From a bacterium (Candidatus Blackallbacteria) CG13_big_fil_rev_8_21_14_2_50_49_14 (GTDB lineage Bacteria; Cyanobacteriota; Sericytochromatia; UBA7694): DNA of 64,000 nucleotides. The stretch's first letter is position 1. Every line of letters starts with the position of its first letter. The stretch covers positions 1-64,000 of the forward strand of contig PFGG01000060.1 of NCBI GenBank assembly GCA_002783405.1, given 5' to 3'. The translations under genes were made by a program, and so were the position numbers. Shown here piece after piece: positions 19,284 to 28,142 of this stretch. The notes beneath the pieces are model-generated. The model saw only the letters and a list, made by a program, of their open reading frames with translations, had not been told where the DNA came from and ran no database searches.

Positions 19284-19954
19284 TAGAATTTGTTGACTGA
19301 GAGAATATCTTCGCCTTCGGCTCTGGGGCGGTGGGTAATCATTTGATGGGTACCCAACTGTTCAATGCTGAGCCGCCCACGCAGAGCAACCTTTTCTGTG
19401 CGATTCATGGCCAAGGTATTTTCTTCGATCAGCCAATCGTCCAGGCCGACTTTCGGCAGCGGCATGATCGTCTGTTCATGAGCAAGCATTTCCAGAATAC
19501 TGCGATCATGAACAATATAACGGGCTAATTCTGCTACAAAGGGCAAGTCTCGCTGAAAGTGTTCAACACGATTGGAGGGCAGAGCCGGTAATCCCCCATA
19601 ATTGATATAATCTTTCTGCCAATTTTGTTGAAGATCTTCAAAGGTTTTATCCAAAAGCGTATAAACGTCCAAAAAACCCCAATTTTCTTTGACATGGATT
19701 CCCAAGGGGGAGAAATTGGCAGGAGCCGGACGCAAGGCGTCTTTGAGAGCTTCGCCTTTCCAGTTTTCGTATTTGACCAAGGTCATCCATTCGCCCACAT
19801 TAAAGGGATCGAAGCCTTTAATATCCGTTACAACGCGATCGGTTCGCCGATAGATTTGCCGTTTGATACGTAAGGCTGACAATTGGTTGTTCAGGATTCG
19901 GACCTCAAAGGAAAGGCGGTCATCTCCAGTGATTTCGATAAAAAACAGAGGCAC
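19283..19954 (-). CDS. Protein of unknown function in the pil-mlaE operon
   Basis: This 223-residue protein is hydrophilic, with no signal peptide or membrane segment. It starts at GTG 19954, six bases after AAAGGAGG. Its N-terminal part looks like a small beta domain (FFIEITGDDRLSFEVRIL), and the rest mixes helix and strand. I recognise no family. It sits 26 bases after pilQ and overlaps mlaE by one base, so it is co-translated with the permease. A role in lipid transport or pilus assembly is possible but rests only on position. Confidence 0.8.
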   Translation of the reverse strand: MPLFFIEITGDDRLSFEVRILNNQLSALRIKRQIYRRTDRVVTDIKGFDPFNVGEWMTLVKYENWKGEALKDALRPAPANFSPLGIHVKENWGFLDVYTLLDKTFEDLQQNWQKDYINYGGLPALPSNRVEHFQRDLPFVAELARYIVHDRSILEMLAHEQTIMPLPKVGLDDWLIEENTLAMNRTEKVALRGRLSIEQLGTHQMITHRPRAEGEDILSVNKF

Positions 19955-19980
19955 CTTATTCCTCCTTTCCAGTCATGACC

Positions 19981-21552
19981 TTATTCGTTTTTGATGATGC
20001 GGGGGGTGATCATGATCAGCACTTCCACATCTTCTTTTTCAATTTTGGTATTGGTGAAAAGTCCGCCCAAGAAGGGAATATCTCCCAAAACGGGTACCTT
20101 GCTCTTGGATTCATTGGTGATGGTACGCATCAGGCCCCCAATCACGGCAGATTCTCCATCGCGGACACGCAGGGTCGTTTCGACCATGCGCTTGCCTTTT
20201 TCGGGCACACTTTGAGCTCCGACGGTGACGGTTTGTCCACGTGTACTGATATCAGGTTTGACTTTCATCGTGATCATGCCATTTTCCACGTCAATATAGG
20301 GGGTAATGTCCATTTTCTCACCGATGGGCAGAGTTTGTACGGTTTCTGTTGCCGCCGTGGCTGTGACTGTGGTTGAAAGAATAGGAACTTCAGTGGTGGA
20401 ATCAAAGACCCCTTTGACCCCGTGTTGAATTGCCATGCGTGGGCTGGTGAGCAAACGGGCTTGGCTGTTCTGTATCAATGCATTCAGACGGACATTGAAA
20501 TTGGGGGTAAAATCTGCCAAAGAGTTAAAACTTAAACCGCTGCGATCCGTTCCTGTTACTGGATTGCCTAAGAAAGCAGCATTTTGTGAAATGAGGTTGA
20601 TGGGGTTGGGCGTTATTCCACCTGCACCACCACCTGCTGCGGCTGCTGTTGAAGTGGTTTGATTATAACTGAAGCCAAATTTGCCCTGAGAAAACCCATA
20701 GGCAAACCCCAGTTCTTCACTGCCGCGTTTGGTCAGTTCGATCAATTTGATCTCGACCATGACCTGAGGAAGGGCCTGATCCAGAATGGGGATCATGCGA
20801 TCCGCAATATCGATTGCTTCTTGGGTGCCAATTAAAATCAGGGTCGTGGTACGCGGATCCACAATCATTTTGGGCAGGGGGTTTAAACCTCTGCTCTTGA
20901 AAATGGTCTCCAATTGTGTATTGATGGGTTGACTTGCAGCTGTGGCTCCGCCACCTGCTGAACCACTGCCTGCGCTGGTCAGTTGGTTATATACGGTATA
21001 GGTCTTGATCAAGGGGGAGGAAAAACCCATTTGCTCCATTTTTTCTGGCGTGCTGATCAGCAAGGTATTATAAACCCGACGGGCAACCAGTCCTGTCATT
21101 TGTAAGACCAAGGCAAAGGCCTCACTGAGGGGAATACTGCGCAGCTCTAAAAAGGGAATCCGTTGACCCATTGCAGAAGATTGAGATGAACTGCTGCTTG
21201 CAGCAGCAGGTGGAGCGTCAAGATCATCTTCCAGGTCATTGGCGGGAGCACTTGCCTCAGGTGTTGAGGCTGCCGCGGCACTTCCACTTCCGGCATTGCT
21301 CGACATAAACACCAAACTGAGGTTGGCTCTTTGTGCCAAAGTTCTCAAAACAGCTTCTGCAGAGGCATCACGCAGGGTCAGGCTGATCAGCGGATCACTT
21401 TCCAATTGAAAAGCTTTGCGAATGGTCAGGGGATCGCTGGAGCCAGCAACCGGTGCATTGACCACGGTATTGACGGCCCAGGCACCTGAAATAGGGCCAA
21501 AGGTCGCACAGACGGCCAGAGTGGCGGCCACAAGATGATTGAATTTCTGCAT
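19981..21552 (-). CDS. pilQ: Type IV pilus secretin PilQ
   Basis: PilQ forms the outer-membrane ring through which the pilus passes. The 523-residue protein from ATG 21552 has a signal peptide ending near GAWA. An upstream in-frame TTG at 21582 would overlap pilP, and the GGAG in between favours the ATG. A Ser/Ala-rich stretch near residue 95-140 separates a first secretin/TonB short N-terminal-like domain (SLTLRDASAEAVLRTLAQRA) from a second (LRSIPLSEAFALVLQMTGL). An N1-type domain and the secretin domain follow, with VEIKLIELTKRGSEELGFAY, PNFNVRLNALIQNSQARLLT, ESAVIGGLMR and a closing VPVLGDIPFLGGLF element. It is shorter than proteobacterial PilQ because AMIN domains are absent. Confidence 0.93.
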   Translation of the reverse strand: MQKFNHLVAATLAVCATFGPISGAWAVNTVVNAPVAGSSDPLTIRKAFQLESDPLISLTLRDASAEAVLRTLAQRANLSLVFMSSNAGSGSAAAASTPEASAPANDLEDDLDAPPAAASSSSSQSSAMGQRIPFLELRSIPLSEAFALVLQMTGLVARRVYNTLLISTPEKMEQMGFSSPLIKTYTVYNQLTSAGSGSAGGGATAASQPINTQLETIFKSRGLNPLPKMIVDPRTTTLILIGTQEAIDIADRMIPILDQALPQVMVEIKLIELTKRGSEELGFAYGFSQGKFGFSYNQTTSTAAAAGGGAGGITPNPINLISQNAAFLGNPVTGTDRSGLSFNSLADFTPNFNVRLNALIQNSQARLLTSPRMAIQHGVKGVFDSTTEVPILSTTVTATAATETVQTLPIGEKMDITPYIDVENGMITMKVKPDISTRGQTVTVGAQSVPEKGKRMVETTLRVRDGESAVIGGLMRTITNESKSKVPVLGDIPFLGGLFTNTKIEKEDVEVLIMITPRIIKNE

Positions 21553-21562
21553 AAGAGTACTT

Positions 21563-22297
21563 TTACTCCTCCTCAAGTTCAAGACGCGCTTTTTGATTGC
21601 CTCTGGACAGGGTAATATATTTTCCTTCGAAATGGATGGCGGTTACGAGAATATTTCCGGGTAACCGTTCTCCCACTCTTACCAATTCACTGTTACCGTC
21701 CACCTGAACAATCGCAACGGGGTCCAGTCCTCCATTGACGATTCCTTTTAAAACAAGACCTTCAATCAGTTTGGGTTCTGGAGCTGGGGCTTTCTGTTGA
21801 GGTAAAGCTGTTCTCACAGGTATATTTTCTGTTTCTGTCTCTGTTTTTAAAGCAGGCGGGGGGATATAGGCCAATTGCTCAGGTTCGATCTGGGGCTCAA
21901 ATTCTGGCAATTCTGGGGGAAGGATAGATTTAAAGGGATCCATCCGACCGGTATTTGCCTGTGCCTCACGCAGAACCGCTTCAGGCGTTGTTGCAGCAAT
22001 TCCAAAGGAGGGAAGGGCTGAAGCCTTGGGTGAAGGGCTGGGGGAAGGCGAAGGACTGGGGCTTGCCGCAGGTTTGGCAGAACTGGCTGTCGAAGGAACT
22101 GCAGAAGGTTTTGCGCTGGACGCAGTGCTTTTTCCTGGAGCAGGTGTTTTCGCCGGAATTGCAGATCGTGCGGGGCTTGCTGTAGGAACAGGGCTCTCTG
22201 CAATTTGTGGCGTATCTTCTGGCAGTGAAAGCGAAAACAACAAAAGTGCTGTTGCGCTGACCAAAAGCAGGGGTAAGAAAATAAGATGTTTATTCAT
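21563..22297 (-). CDS. pilP: PilP-like pilus assembly protein
   Basis: This 244-residue protein has an N-terminal hydrophobic segment (residues 5-25), a Pro/Ala/Ser/Lys-rich spacer (about 30-95), and a C-terminal beta domain around LKGIVNGGLDPVAIVQVDG and VRVGERLPGNILVTAI. The last part matches the PilP/GspC homology-region fold, which links the PilN-PilO inner-membrane complex to the PilQ secretin. It is placed exactly between pilO and pilQ, as in the canonical operon. The first residue is uncleaved membrane anchor rather than a clear lipobox, unlike proteobacterial PilP. The stop is ten bases before the pilQ start. Confidence 0.8.
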   Translation of the reverse strand: MNKHLIFLPLLLVSATALLLFSLSLPEDTPQIAESPVPTASPARSAIPAKTPAPGKSTASSAKPSAVPSTASSAKPAASPSPSPSPSPSPKASALPSFGIAATTPEAVLREAQANTGRMDPFKSILPPELPEFEPQIEPEQLAYIPPPALKTETETENIPVRTALPQQKAPAPEPKLIEGLVLKGIVNGGLDPVAIVQVDGNSELVRVGERLPGNILVTAIHFEGKYITLSRGNQKARLELEEE

Positions 22298-22300
22298 GGT

Positions 22301-22951
22301 TTATTCGCCCCCCAGCAAAAAGGCTTTAAGCGTGAAGGTGACATTGACAGGTGTATACAGTGCTTCTTTATCTTCAACAGGTATCAAAGAAATATTTTCA
22401 ACACTGAGGGTCCGTTCATAGCTTTCATAGTCTGTCAGCAATTTAATGAAATCAGGATAGCTGATATTCGTTAAAGAAATACTGATTGGAAGTTGTTTCA
22501 GTTGTTTTGAAACCTCTGAACCCTGTGCTTCCTGTAGCTCAGCGGGCAAATCAAAATTGACAATTCCGCTGGGTTTGAATTCTTTCAGGATAGCACCATT
22601 GCCGAAGAGTTCTTTATTCTCAGTAATCTCTTCAATATCGATCATCAAAGGGGCGACATTGGGTTGGAGTGGAATTTTACGTCTCAGAACAACCAAGCGT
22701 TCTTCGATTTCTTTCAATTCCTTTTTCAGTTTGACCAATTCTTTGGCTTTGAGTTCTTTGGCCTCAATATCGGCTTGCTGTTGTTCAATTTGGGCGTTCA
22801 ATTCCTGGAGTTGGTTATAGGGAGGCAAGACCAACTGCCAGATGCCCAAGCCGAGAATCAGTACGGAGAGGGTTGCGCCAATGGCTAATTTATGGACCGT
22901 TGTTAAATTATCTGTGTCCAGGGTGACGGTTTTAGTGAGTTTTATCTCCAT
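22301..22951 (-). CDS. pilO: PilO-like pilus assembly protein
   Basis: This 216-residue bitopic protein has a short cytoplasmic tail, one membrane helix (about residues 26-44), a coiled coil (about 48-90) and a periplasmic ferredoxin-like domain. This is the standard PilO plan. It would pair with PilN in the alignment complex. Spacing to pilN and pilP is three bases on each side, and the order M-N-O-P-Q supports the assignment although sequence identity in this family is low. Confidence 0.85.
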   Translation of the reverse strand: MEIKLTKTVTLDTDNLTTVHKLAIGATLSVLILGLGIWQLVLPPYNQLQELNAQIEQQQADIEAKELKAKELVKLKKELKEIEERLVVLRRKIPLQPNVAPLMIDIEEITENKELFGNGAILKEFKPSGIVNFDLPAELQEAQGSEVSKQLKQLPISISLTNISYPDFIKLLTDYESYERTLSVENISLIPVEDKEALYTPVNVTFTLKAFLLGGE

Positions 22952-22954
22952 AGC

Positions 22955-23503
22955 TTAATTGGCCTTTTTACAGGTGATCACAAACGTCGTGGCTTTGTCT
23001 GTTTTTACACTGGACTGTAAAGTAACATCTTTCAGCAGTTTTGAGTTTTGCAGACTGGCCAGATACAGAGCAACTGTCCGGTGGTCTGTGGCAGTTCCGT
23101 TCAATGTAAAATCACCCGCTGGATTAATTTTAAAATCGTTGATAGAAACATCGATGGGCATCAATGCACGAATTTCTTGCAAGAAATAAGACCATTTATA
23201 AGTTTCACCCGTTACATAGCGAAGAACTTTTTCTTCCATTTGCTGGGTGGCCCGCTGTTTTTCAAGCGTTTTAATTTCTTCAATTTTTTTATCGAGAGCC
23301 GCTATTTTGGCTTCGTTTTCTCTTTTGGTATCTTCTGCCTTTGCGACCATTCCATTTAAAATATTGATCGCCAAGATCAACAGGATGGCTGATGCAATGA
23401 CGGTTGCGCCAGAAATAAGCCAACCTTTATCAATAGGCAGGCCTTTACGGCTGAGTGCTTCTTTTTGTTCTATACCGAGAAGGTTTATGCTTATCTGTGT
23501 CAA
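22955..23503 (-). CDS. pilN: PilN-like pilus assembly protein
   Basis: This 182-residue bitopic protein begins with ISINLLG, close to the conserved INLLP motif by which PilN docks onto PilM in the cytoplasm. It has one membrane helix (about 27-47), a coiled coil (about 50-85), and a periplasmic ferredoxin-like domain. It starts at TTG 23503, overlapping the pilM stop by four bases (TTGA), with AGAGGAA upstream. The unusual TTG start together with the overlap suggests coupling with pilM. Confidence 0.88.
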   Translation of the reverse strand: MTQISINLLGIEQKEALSRKGLPIDKGWLISGATVIASAILLILAINILNGMVAKAEDTKRENEAKIAALDKKIEEIKTLEKQRATQQMEEKVLRYVTGETYKWSYFLQEIRALMPIDVSINDFKINPAGDFTLNGTATDHRTVALYLASLQNSKLLKDVTLQSSVKTDKATTFVITCKKAN

Positions 23504-24654
23504 AGTTCGTCAATTCCTCTCCGGGCAAGTCCGATAGCTGTTGCGAAAAGGGTGGCATTTTCTGTCAGATATTGAAGTGAAAACCGATCTTCATCAAAAG
23601 TAAGCGACTTGATCGGATTGCAGATTTCAACATCAATGCCCAGTGCATGAGAAAGATAGAGGTCCAAATTTTTCATTTTGGCTCCCCGATCAGACAGGAC
23701 CATCTGTTGAATGCGTGCATTTTCTTGCTGAGACTGGTGAAAATATTCAATCGATTTCTGAATCTCATTGCTCAGATCTTTGAGCAGGGGGCGAACTTCC
23801 TGAGAAGCCTGTTCGATCATGGGATCTTCATAGATCTCGTCACCGGCAATATCAATGGCGACCTTGTCAAAAAGCTTGACTGCTTCTTCAAGATCTACCC
23901 CCATATTGCTGGCAATGACTTCAATAAAGGTACTGCTTCCCAAAGGGATACTGCGGAAGAAAAGCGGGACACCTGCGCGGGTAACATTGAGATCTGTCGT
24001 CTCTCCGCGAATCAGCACAAGTACTGACAACATCTCAGGATTTTCTTCTTGATCTTTTTCTTCAATGGCACGCATGACAGAAAAAGAGGCAACATCTACG
24101 GATACCAATTGCATTTCCGCTTGGCGGAAAGTTTCCATATAGGTATCGATGAGTTGTTTTTGAGCTGTTACAAGCAAAACGTCATATTTGCTGGCACCAT
24201 CTTCTTCTACGGTTCCTGTGACTTGAAAGTCGATATAGACATCTTGAATTGGAAACGGAATATAACGTTCCGCATCGTGCATAACGACTTCTTTTAATTC
24301 TTTAATAGGAATGACGGGAAATTTGATTCTGGGGCGGATAATTGCCGCTTGACCAGATACTGCAGTGATGACGCGACGTGATTTAATACCGTTTTCTTGC
24401 CAGATTTGTTGAATCGCGTCAGCCACACGGGAAGGATCGATGACTTCACCGTCTCTTACTGCATTTTCAGGGGTATTGGTAATGGCTAAATTGACCAATT
24501 CCGCGCTTCCAGGTTGCCCTTTGATGGGTGCGAGTTCAACAACCACGATGGATTCATTTGTAATATCAATTCCCACTGGAATTTCTTTTACAAATGGATT
24601 TTTTAAGAGGCTTTTAAGGGTGCCTGCATTAATTTCACGGCCTCGAAACTTCAT
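23500..24654 (-). CDS. pilM: Type IV pilus assembly ATPase-like protein PilM
   Basis: PilM is an actin/FtsA-like cytoplasmic protein that binds the PilN tail. The 384-residue sequence has the family features: GIDITNESIVVVEL (phosphate-1-like), VRDGEVIDP, RRVITAVSGQAAIIRPRIKF, VMHDAERYIPFPIQDVYIDF, and near the end LSDRGAKMKNLDLYLSHALG. It is close to the usual length of about 355-380. It follows pilD by 34 bases, so it is second in the operon. Its presence with N, O, P and Q shows a complete alignment subcomplex; the major pilin and PilT are not in this window. Confidence 0.93.
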   Translation of the reverse strand: MKFRGREINAGTLKSLLKNPFVKEIPVGIDITNESIVVVELAPIKGQPGSAELVNLAITNTPENAVRDGEVIDPSRVADAIQQIWQENGIKSRRVITAVSGQAAIIRPRIKFPVIPIKELKEVVMHDAERYIPFPIQDVYIDFQVTGTVEEDGASKYDVLLVTAQKQLIDTYMETFRQAEMQLVSVDVASFSVMRAIEEKDQEENPEMLSVLVLIRGETTDLNVTRAGVPLFFRSIPLGSSTFIEVIASNMGVDLEEAVKLFDKVAIDIAGDEIYEDPMIEQASQEVRPLLKDLSNEIQKSIEYFHQSQQENARIQQMVLSDRGAKMKNLDLYLSHALGIDVEICNPIKSLTFDEDRFSLQYLTENATLFATAIGLARRGIDEL

Positions 24655-24688
24655 TGGAACGAACCTTTTACCCTGTTGCTTTTATGCT

Positions 24689-25663
24689 TCATATCAAACC
24701 TGTCAGTGATGTCATTGAGTTGCCGTAGATTGAGTAAATATACCACGCCCAAAGTTTTTCACCAAGACGCATCGAGATCACTCCACCCAGGACTAACGCT
24801 GGGCCGAATGAAAACGGTATACTTTCTCGTTTCCGAACCAATAAAATAATTCCTGCAATTGAACCGACGATAAATGCCAGTGCCAGAGCAGAGCCTAATT
24901 TTATGGGACCGAGCCATGCACCCAGTACCATCACCAATCTGACGTCACCGCCCCCCATACCTTCTTCTCTACGAAGCAGAACGATGGCGAGAAAAACGAT
25001 CAGTTCAAACAGTGACAGTCCTATCAGGACACCCCACAATGTATGACTTGTTAATCCTTTAGAGACATTATATACGATCCCCAAGAAAATACTTGGGTAG
25101 GTTGTCACATTGAAGATAAATTGATGATCCAGATCTATCCAGAAAATAACCCAGAGAACTGACAAAAAGAAGGCCCAGGCCAGGAAATCTCCTTGAAAAC
25201 CCGTGATGCTGAAGGCATATAAAAAGAGTAGGCCACAGATAAACTCATTCAGTGGATAGCGAAAACTGAAGGGGGCTGAACAATTTCTGCATTTTCCACG
25301 TAAAATAAACCAGCTGAGGATGGGTATATTATCGTACCAAGCGATATCTTTCAGGCACTTGGGGCAGCGAGAGGCAGGAAATGAAACAGCCTTGAGGCTG
25401 AGCAGGAATTCCTTGGGAAAATCTTGAATAAAGTATTGAAGCATCCAAAAGATATCCAGGCCAATATATTTAAGCGCCCAAAAAATGCGAAAAAATATAT
25501 TTTGAGGAATCTGTTCTGAAGTTTCTTCCTGGGTCTCAGTTTCATCGTAGTTTTTTAAAAGAGCCTCAGGAAGCCGGTAGATCACGACATTGAGAAAGCT
25601 TCCCACGATGCTGCCCAAAAGAAAAATAAAAAAAGGAGCAATAAAATTGAGGGCTTTAGGCAT
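24689..25663 (-). CDS. pilD: Prepilin peptidase / N-methyltransferase
   Basis: PilD cleaves the leader of prepilins and methylates the new N-terminus at the inner membrane. The 324-residue protein has an N-terminal GSFLNVVIYRLPE motif, two CxxC pairs (RCPKCLKD and KCRNCSAPF) of the methylase/zinc part, and the two catalytic Asp regions, DLDHQFIF and GGGDVRLVMVLGAWLGP. About eight membrane segments are seen. Between the first motif and the CxxC pairs there are about 65 residues with aromatic-rich stretches, at the long end for the family. It is the first gene of the operon and has a strong predicted promoter 82 bases upstream. Confidence 0.93.
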   Translation of the reverse strand: MPKALNFIAPFFIFLLGSIVGSFLNVVIYRLPEALLKNYDETETQEETSEQIPQNIFFRIFWALKYIGLDIFWMLQYFIQDFPKEFLLSLKAVSFPASRCPKCLKDIAWYDNIPILSWFILRGKCRNCSAPFSFRYPLNEFICGLLFLYAFSITGFQGDFLAWAFFLSVLWVIFWIDLDHQFIFNVTTYPSIFLGIVYNVSKGLTSHTLWGVLIGLSLFELIVFLAIVLLRREEGMGGGDVRLVMVLGAWLGPIKLGSALALAFIVGSIAGIILLVRKRESIPFSFGPALVLGGVISMRLGEKLWAWYIYSIYGNSMTSLTGLI

Positions 25664-25744
25664 ACAGGTTCACGACTTTATTAACGGTTCCCTTGTGAAT
25701 TATTCAGCTTCTTAAGCTTATCTATGCAGCATCAGTCTCTTAAC

Positions 25745-25773
25745 AAAATATAATATTTCGAAACAAATGTCAA
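25745..25773 (-). promoter_or_regulatory. Predicted promoter of the pilD-M-N-O-P-Q operon
   Basis: On the minus strand a perfect TTGACA (25768-25773) is followed after 17 bases by TATTTT (25745-25750); TATATT with a 15-base spacer is an alternative. It lies 82 bases before the pilD start and would drive nine genes. Confidence 0.6.
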
Positions 25774-25782
25774 TCTGACTGC

Positions 25783-27084
25783 TCAACGATAGGGATGTTC
25801 GTCCTCGAGATAATTGAGCAATTGGCCCTGGTATTCAATCAAAATTTTCTGAAAGGGGATTTTTGCCTCGATAAGTTCATTGACGATATCACGGGCCCGC
25901 CATTGGGTCGTGATTAGAATAATATCGACAGGATGCTCCAGGAGATAGTTTTTTGCTTGAATTTTTTGGCCGGTTCCAGGTACATAGGTGCCTGTCTTTG
26001 CCGGGTCTGAATCAATGACCAGGGGAAATCGGGTGGAATCCAGATTGAGGCTGTTCATAAAGGCTGCTCCTTTGCCCGTTCCTCCCCAAAGTGCCACTTG
26101 AAGGTTTTGGGTTTGTAAAGCATTCAAGAGCGTGTGAATATTTTTTTGCACGTGCGTGCTTTGTTTGAGAAAATTCAGGGTACTTTCCGCATGTTCCAGA
26201 TAAGTGGGCTGGGGAGTGAAACGGCTTAATCCGAAAATGACTTCTTGGGCATAACCTGTTTGAATAAAAAGGGGATTTGGATTAATTTGCTTGAGAAAGC
26301 GGGTAAAGGAAGCTTTTGAAAAATGAGAGTTGTGCTCATAATAAAAATCTTCAAGACGGCTGCTCTCTATGGCCCGATCGATACAGGGAACTTCAACAAA
26401 GAGCAGGGGAAAGATTTCAAAATAGCTGCAATAGAAGGCTGTTTCCTGTATAAAGGCCAAAGGATTCATGAGATGTTCAAGTACATGTCTGCTCAGTAAA
26501 AGATCGGGTTTCAGTTCATCCAGGTGTAGGTGGGGCTCAAAAAGTTGGGCACGAATTTCCACTCCCGGATGGGGTGATACGAGTGCTGCATGGGGATCAA
26601 AGCCAATATATCTGCCTTGGGGGTGTTTCTGGGCAAGCAGAGAAAGCAATTGTGCTTCACCACAGCCAATTTCTACCACGACGGATTTTTCAGATAAATA
26701 AGGAAGAATGGCGTCACAGACGCTTTCTAGGTGCTCTTTCCAAAGAGCACTGCGGTTATACATGCGATTGGGATTATTGACGTAAGGCACTTGCGTATAA
26801 TCGAAAAGACGGTTGTAGATATGTCCGCATTGCAGGCAACGGACAAACTCAAGCGGCAGACGGGGCATTTTTTTCGCTTCGTCCTCTGATGCTGGCCAAC
26901 CCAGGGTTGCCAAGGGTTGCTTTCCGCCTGGGTAAAAGTCAAGAGCCAAGTGAAAACCACAGGCCGGGCAGGTACTGTGATGAACATGATTTGGAGAAAG
27001 TGAAAAATTATGCTTGGTCATTGCTGTTCTGGCTCGCAGGATCAGGGGCAAGCGGCTTAATAATGTGTCATAATTGTATAGCAT
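25783..27084 (-). CDS. SAM-dependent C-methyltransferase with zinc-binding N-terminus
   Basis: This 433-residue protein has the three-part layout of sugar C-methyltransferases of the TylC3/NovU group. A zinc-binding part has CPAC and, about 55 residues later, CLQCGHIYN. The SAM-binding domain has VVVEIGCGEAQLLSLL near residue 135 and later LLSRHVLEHLMNP. A C-terminal domain contains ALWGGTGKGAAFMNSL and closes with a nucleotide-fold-like segment. These enzymes methylate dTDP- or GDP-sugars, but some relatives have other substrates, so the product is not certain. No good ribosome-binding site precedes ATG 27084 or the in-frame ATG at 27021, so the start is uncertain. It is divergent from sucD. 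Confidence 0.85.
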   Translation of the reverse strand: MLYNYDTLLSRLPLILRARTAMTKHNFSLSPNHVHHSTCPACGFHLALDFYPGGKQPLATLGWPASEDEAKKMPRLPLEFVRCLQCGHIYNRLFDYTQVPYVNNPNRMYNRSALWKEHLESVCDAILPYLSEKSVVVEIGCGEAQLLSLLAQKHPQGRYIGFDPHAALVSPHPGVEIRAQLFEPHLHLDELKPDLLLSRHVLEHLMNPLAFIQETAFYCSYFEIFPLLFVEVPCIDRAIESSRLEDFYYEHNSHFSKASFTRFLKQINPNPLFIQTGYAQEVIFGLSRFTPQPTYLEHAESTLNFLKQSTHVQKNIHTLLNALQTQNLQVALWGGTGKGAAFMNSLNLDSTRFPLVIDSDPAKTGTYVPGTGQKIQAKNYLLEHPVDIILITTQWRARDIVNELIEAKIPFQKILIEYQGQLLNYLEDEHPYR

Positions 27085-27206
27085 TATCGGGCTTCTGTCA
27101 CTCTAATCGCGATGAGATGTGCGGCAGTCTGAACAATTCAAACTAAATGATCTGAAAGGAAAAGGACAAAGCTCTTCGGGTCTTTTTGTCTAATTTGAAA
27201 ACAACC

Positions 27207-28082
27207 ATGGCAATTCTGATTGATAAACATACACGGGTTCTTGTTCAGGGAATAACAGGGCGTGATGGCTCTTTTCACACACGGCAGATGCTGGACTACG
27301 GAACATCTGTTGTTGCTGGGGTCACTCCTGGCAAAAAAGGACAGGAATTAGAAGGCGTCCCCGTCTTTAATACCGTTCAAGAAGCTGTTGATGAAACCCG
27401 GGCCAATTGCTCCATTATTTTCGTTCCTCCTCGTTTTGCTGCTGATGCAGTTTTGGAAGCTGCTGATGCCCGTATTCCTTTGATTATCTGTATCACTGAA
27501 GGCGTGCCTGTGCAGGACATGATTCCTGTTTATGACTATGTGCGTAAACAAGGCTGTCGTCTGATTGGACCTAACTGTCCCGGCTTGATTTCTCCCGGTG
27601 CAGCCAAGGTCGGTATTATGCCAGGACATATCCATACCCCAGGCAAAATTGGTGTGATTTCCCGCAGTGGTACCCTGACTTACGAATTGGTTTACCAACT
27701 CACACGCGCGGGTATGGGACAATCTACCTGTGTGGGTATTGGCGGAGATCCGATTATCGGAACCAAATTTATTGACCTCTTGGAACTGTTTGAAGCAGAC
27801 TCTGATACGGATGCCGTGGTTTTGCTGGGCGAAATTGGAGGCAATGATGAAGAAACAGCTGCTGCCTATATCGCCAAGAATATGAAAAAACCTGTTGTGA
27901 GCTTTATCTCTGGGCGTACAGCACCTCCTGGCAAACGGATGGGCCATGCTGGCGCGATTATTTCTGGAAGCAGTGGCACTGCTGAAGCCAAAATCGAGGC
28001 TTTGAATGCTGCTGGTGTTCCTGTGGCCGACACGCCTCCTCAGGTCGTAGAACTCTTGAGCGCGCGCCTAGCCGCCGTTTAA
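27207..28082 (+). CDS. sucD: Succinyl-CoA ligase alpha subunit
   Basis: The alpha subunit binds CoA and carries the phosphohistidine in the TCA-cycle step succinyl-CoA to succinate, which yields ATP or GTP. The 291-residue protein has the CoA-binding N-terminus ([18 protein letters not shown]), [27 protein letters not shown], a [10 protein letters not shown] power-helix region, and the active-site His in GHAGAII. ATG 27207 fits the family start; an in-frame TTG at 27186 is possible. The beta-subunit gene sucC, normally adjacent, is not in this window. It ends in a good terminator. Confidence 0.96.
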   Translation: MAILIDKHTRVLVQGITGRDGSFHTRQMLDYGTSVVAGVTPGKKGQELEGVPVFNTVQEAVDETRANCSIIFVPPRFAADAVLEAADARIPLIICITEGVPVQDMIPVYDYVRKQGCRLIGPNCPGLISPGAAKVGIMPGHIHTPGKIGVISRSGTLTYELVYQLTRAGMGQSTCVGIGGDPIIGTKFIDLLELFEADSDTDAVVLLGEIGGNDEETAAAYIAKNMKKPVVSFISGRTAPPGKRMGHAGAIISGSSGTAEAKIEALNAAGVPVADTPPQVVELLSARLAAV

Positions 28083-28087
28083 AACCC

Positions 28088-28124
28088 AAAAGAAGGCTGG
28101 TATTTTCATATCGGCCTTCTTTTT
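28088..28124 (+). terminator. Rho-independent terminator after sucD
   Basis: AAAAGAAGGC pairs with GCCTTCTTTT across a loop of about 17 bases, followed by T residues, starting six bases after the sucD stop. Confidence 0.8.
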
Positions 28125-28142
28125 GATAGAAAGAGGAGAAGC

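Noticed and set aside
24689..25663. Long insert between the first motif and CxxC pairs of PilD as a new domain
   Set aside because: About 65 residues is only slightly above the range of ordinary PilD proteins and contains no recognisable domain.
27164..27190. Hairpin with T-rich end just before sucD
   Set aside because: GACAAA/TTTGTC pairing is short and needs a bulge; too weak to call an attenuator or riboswitch.
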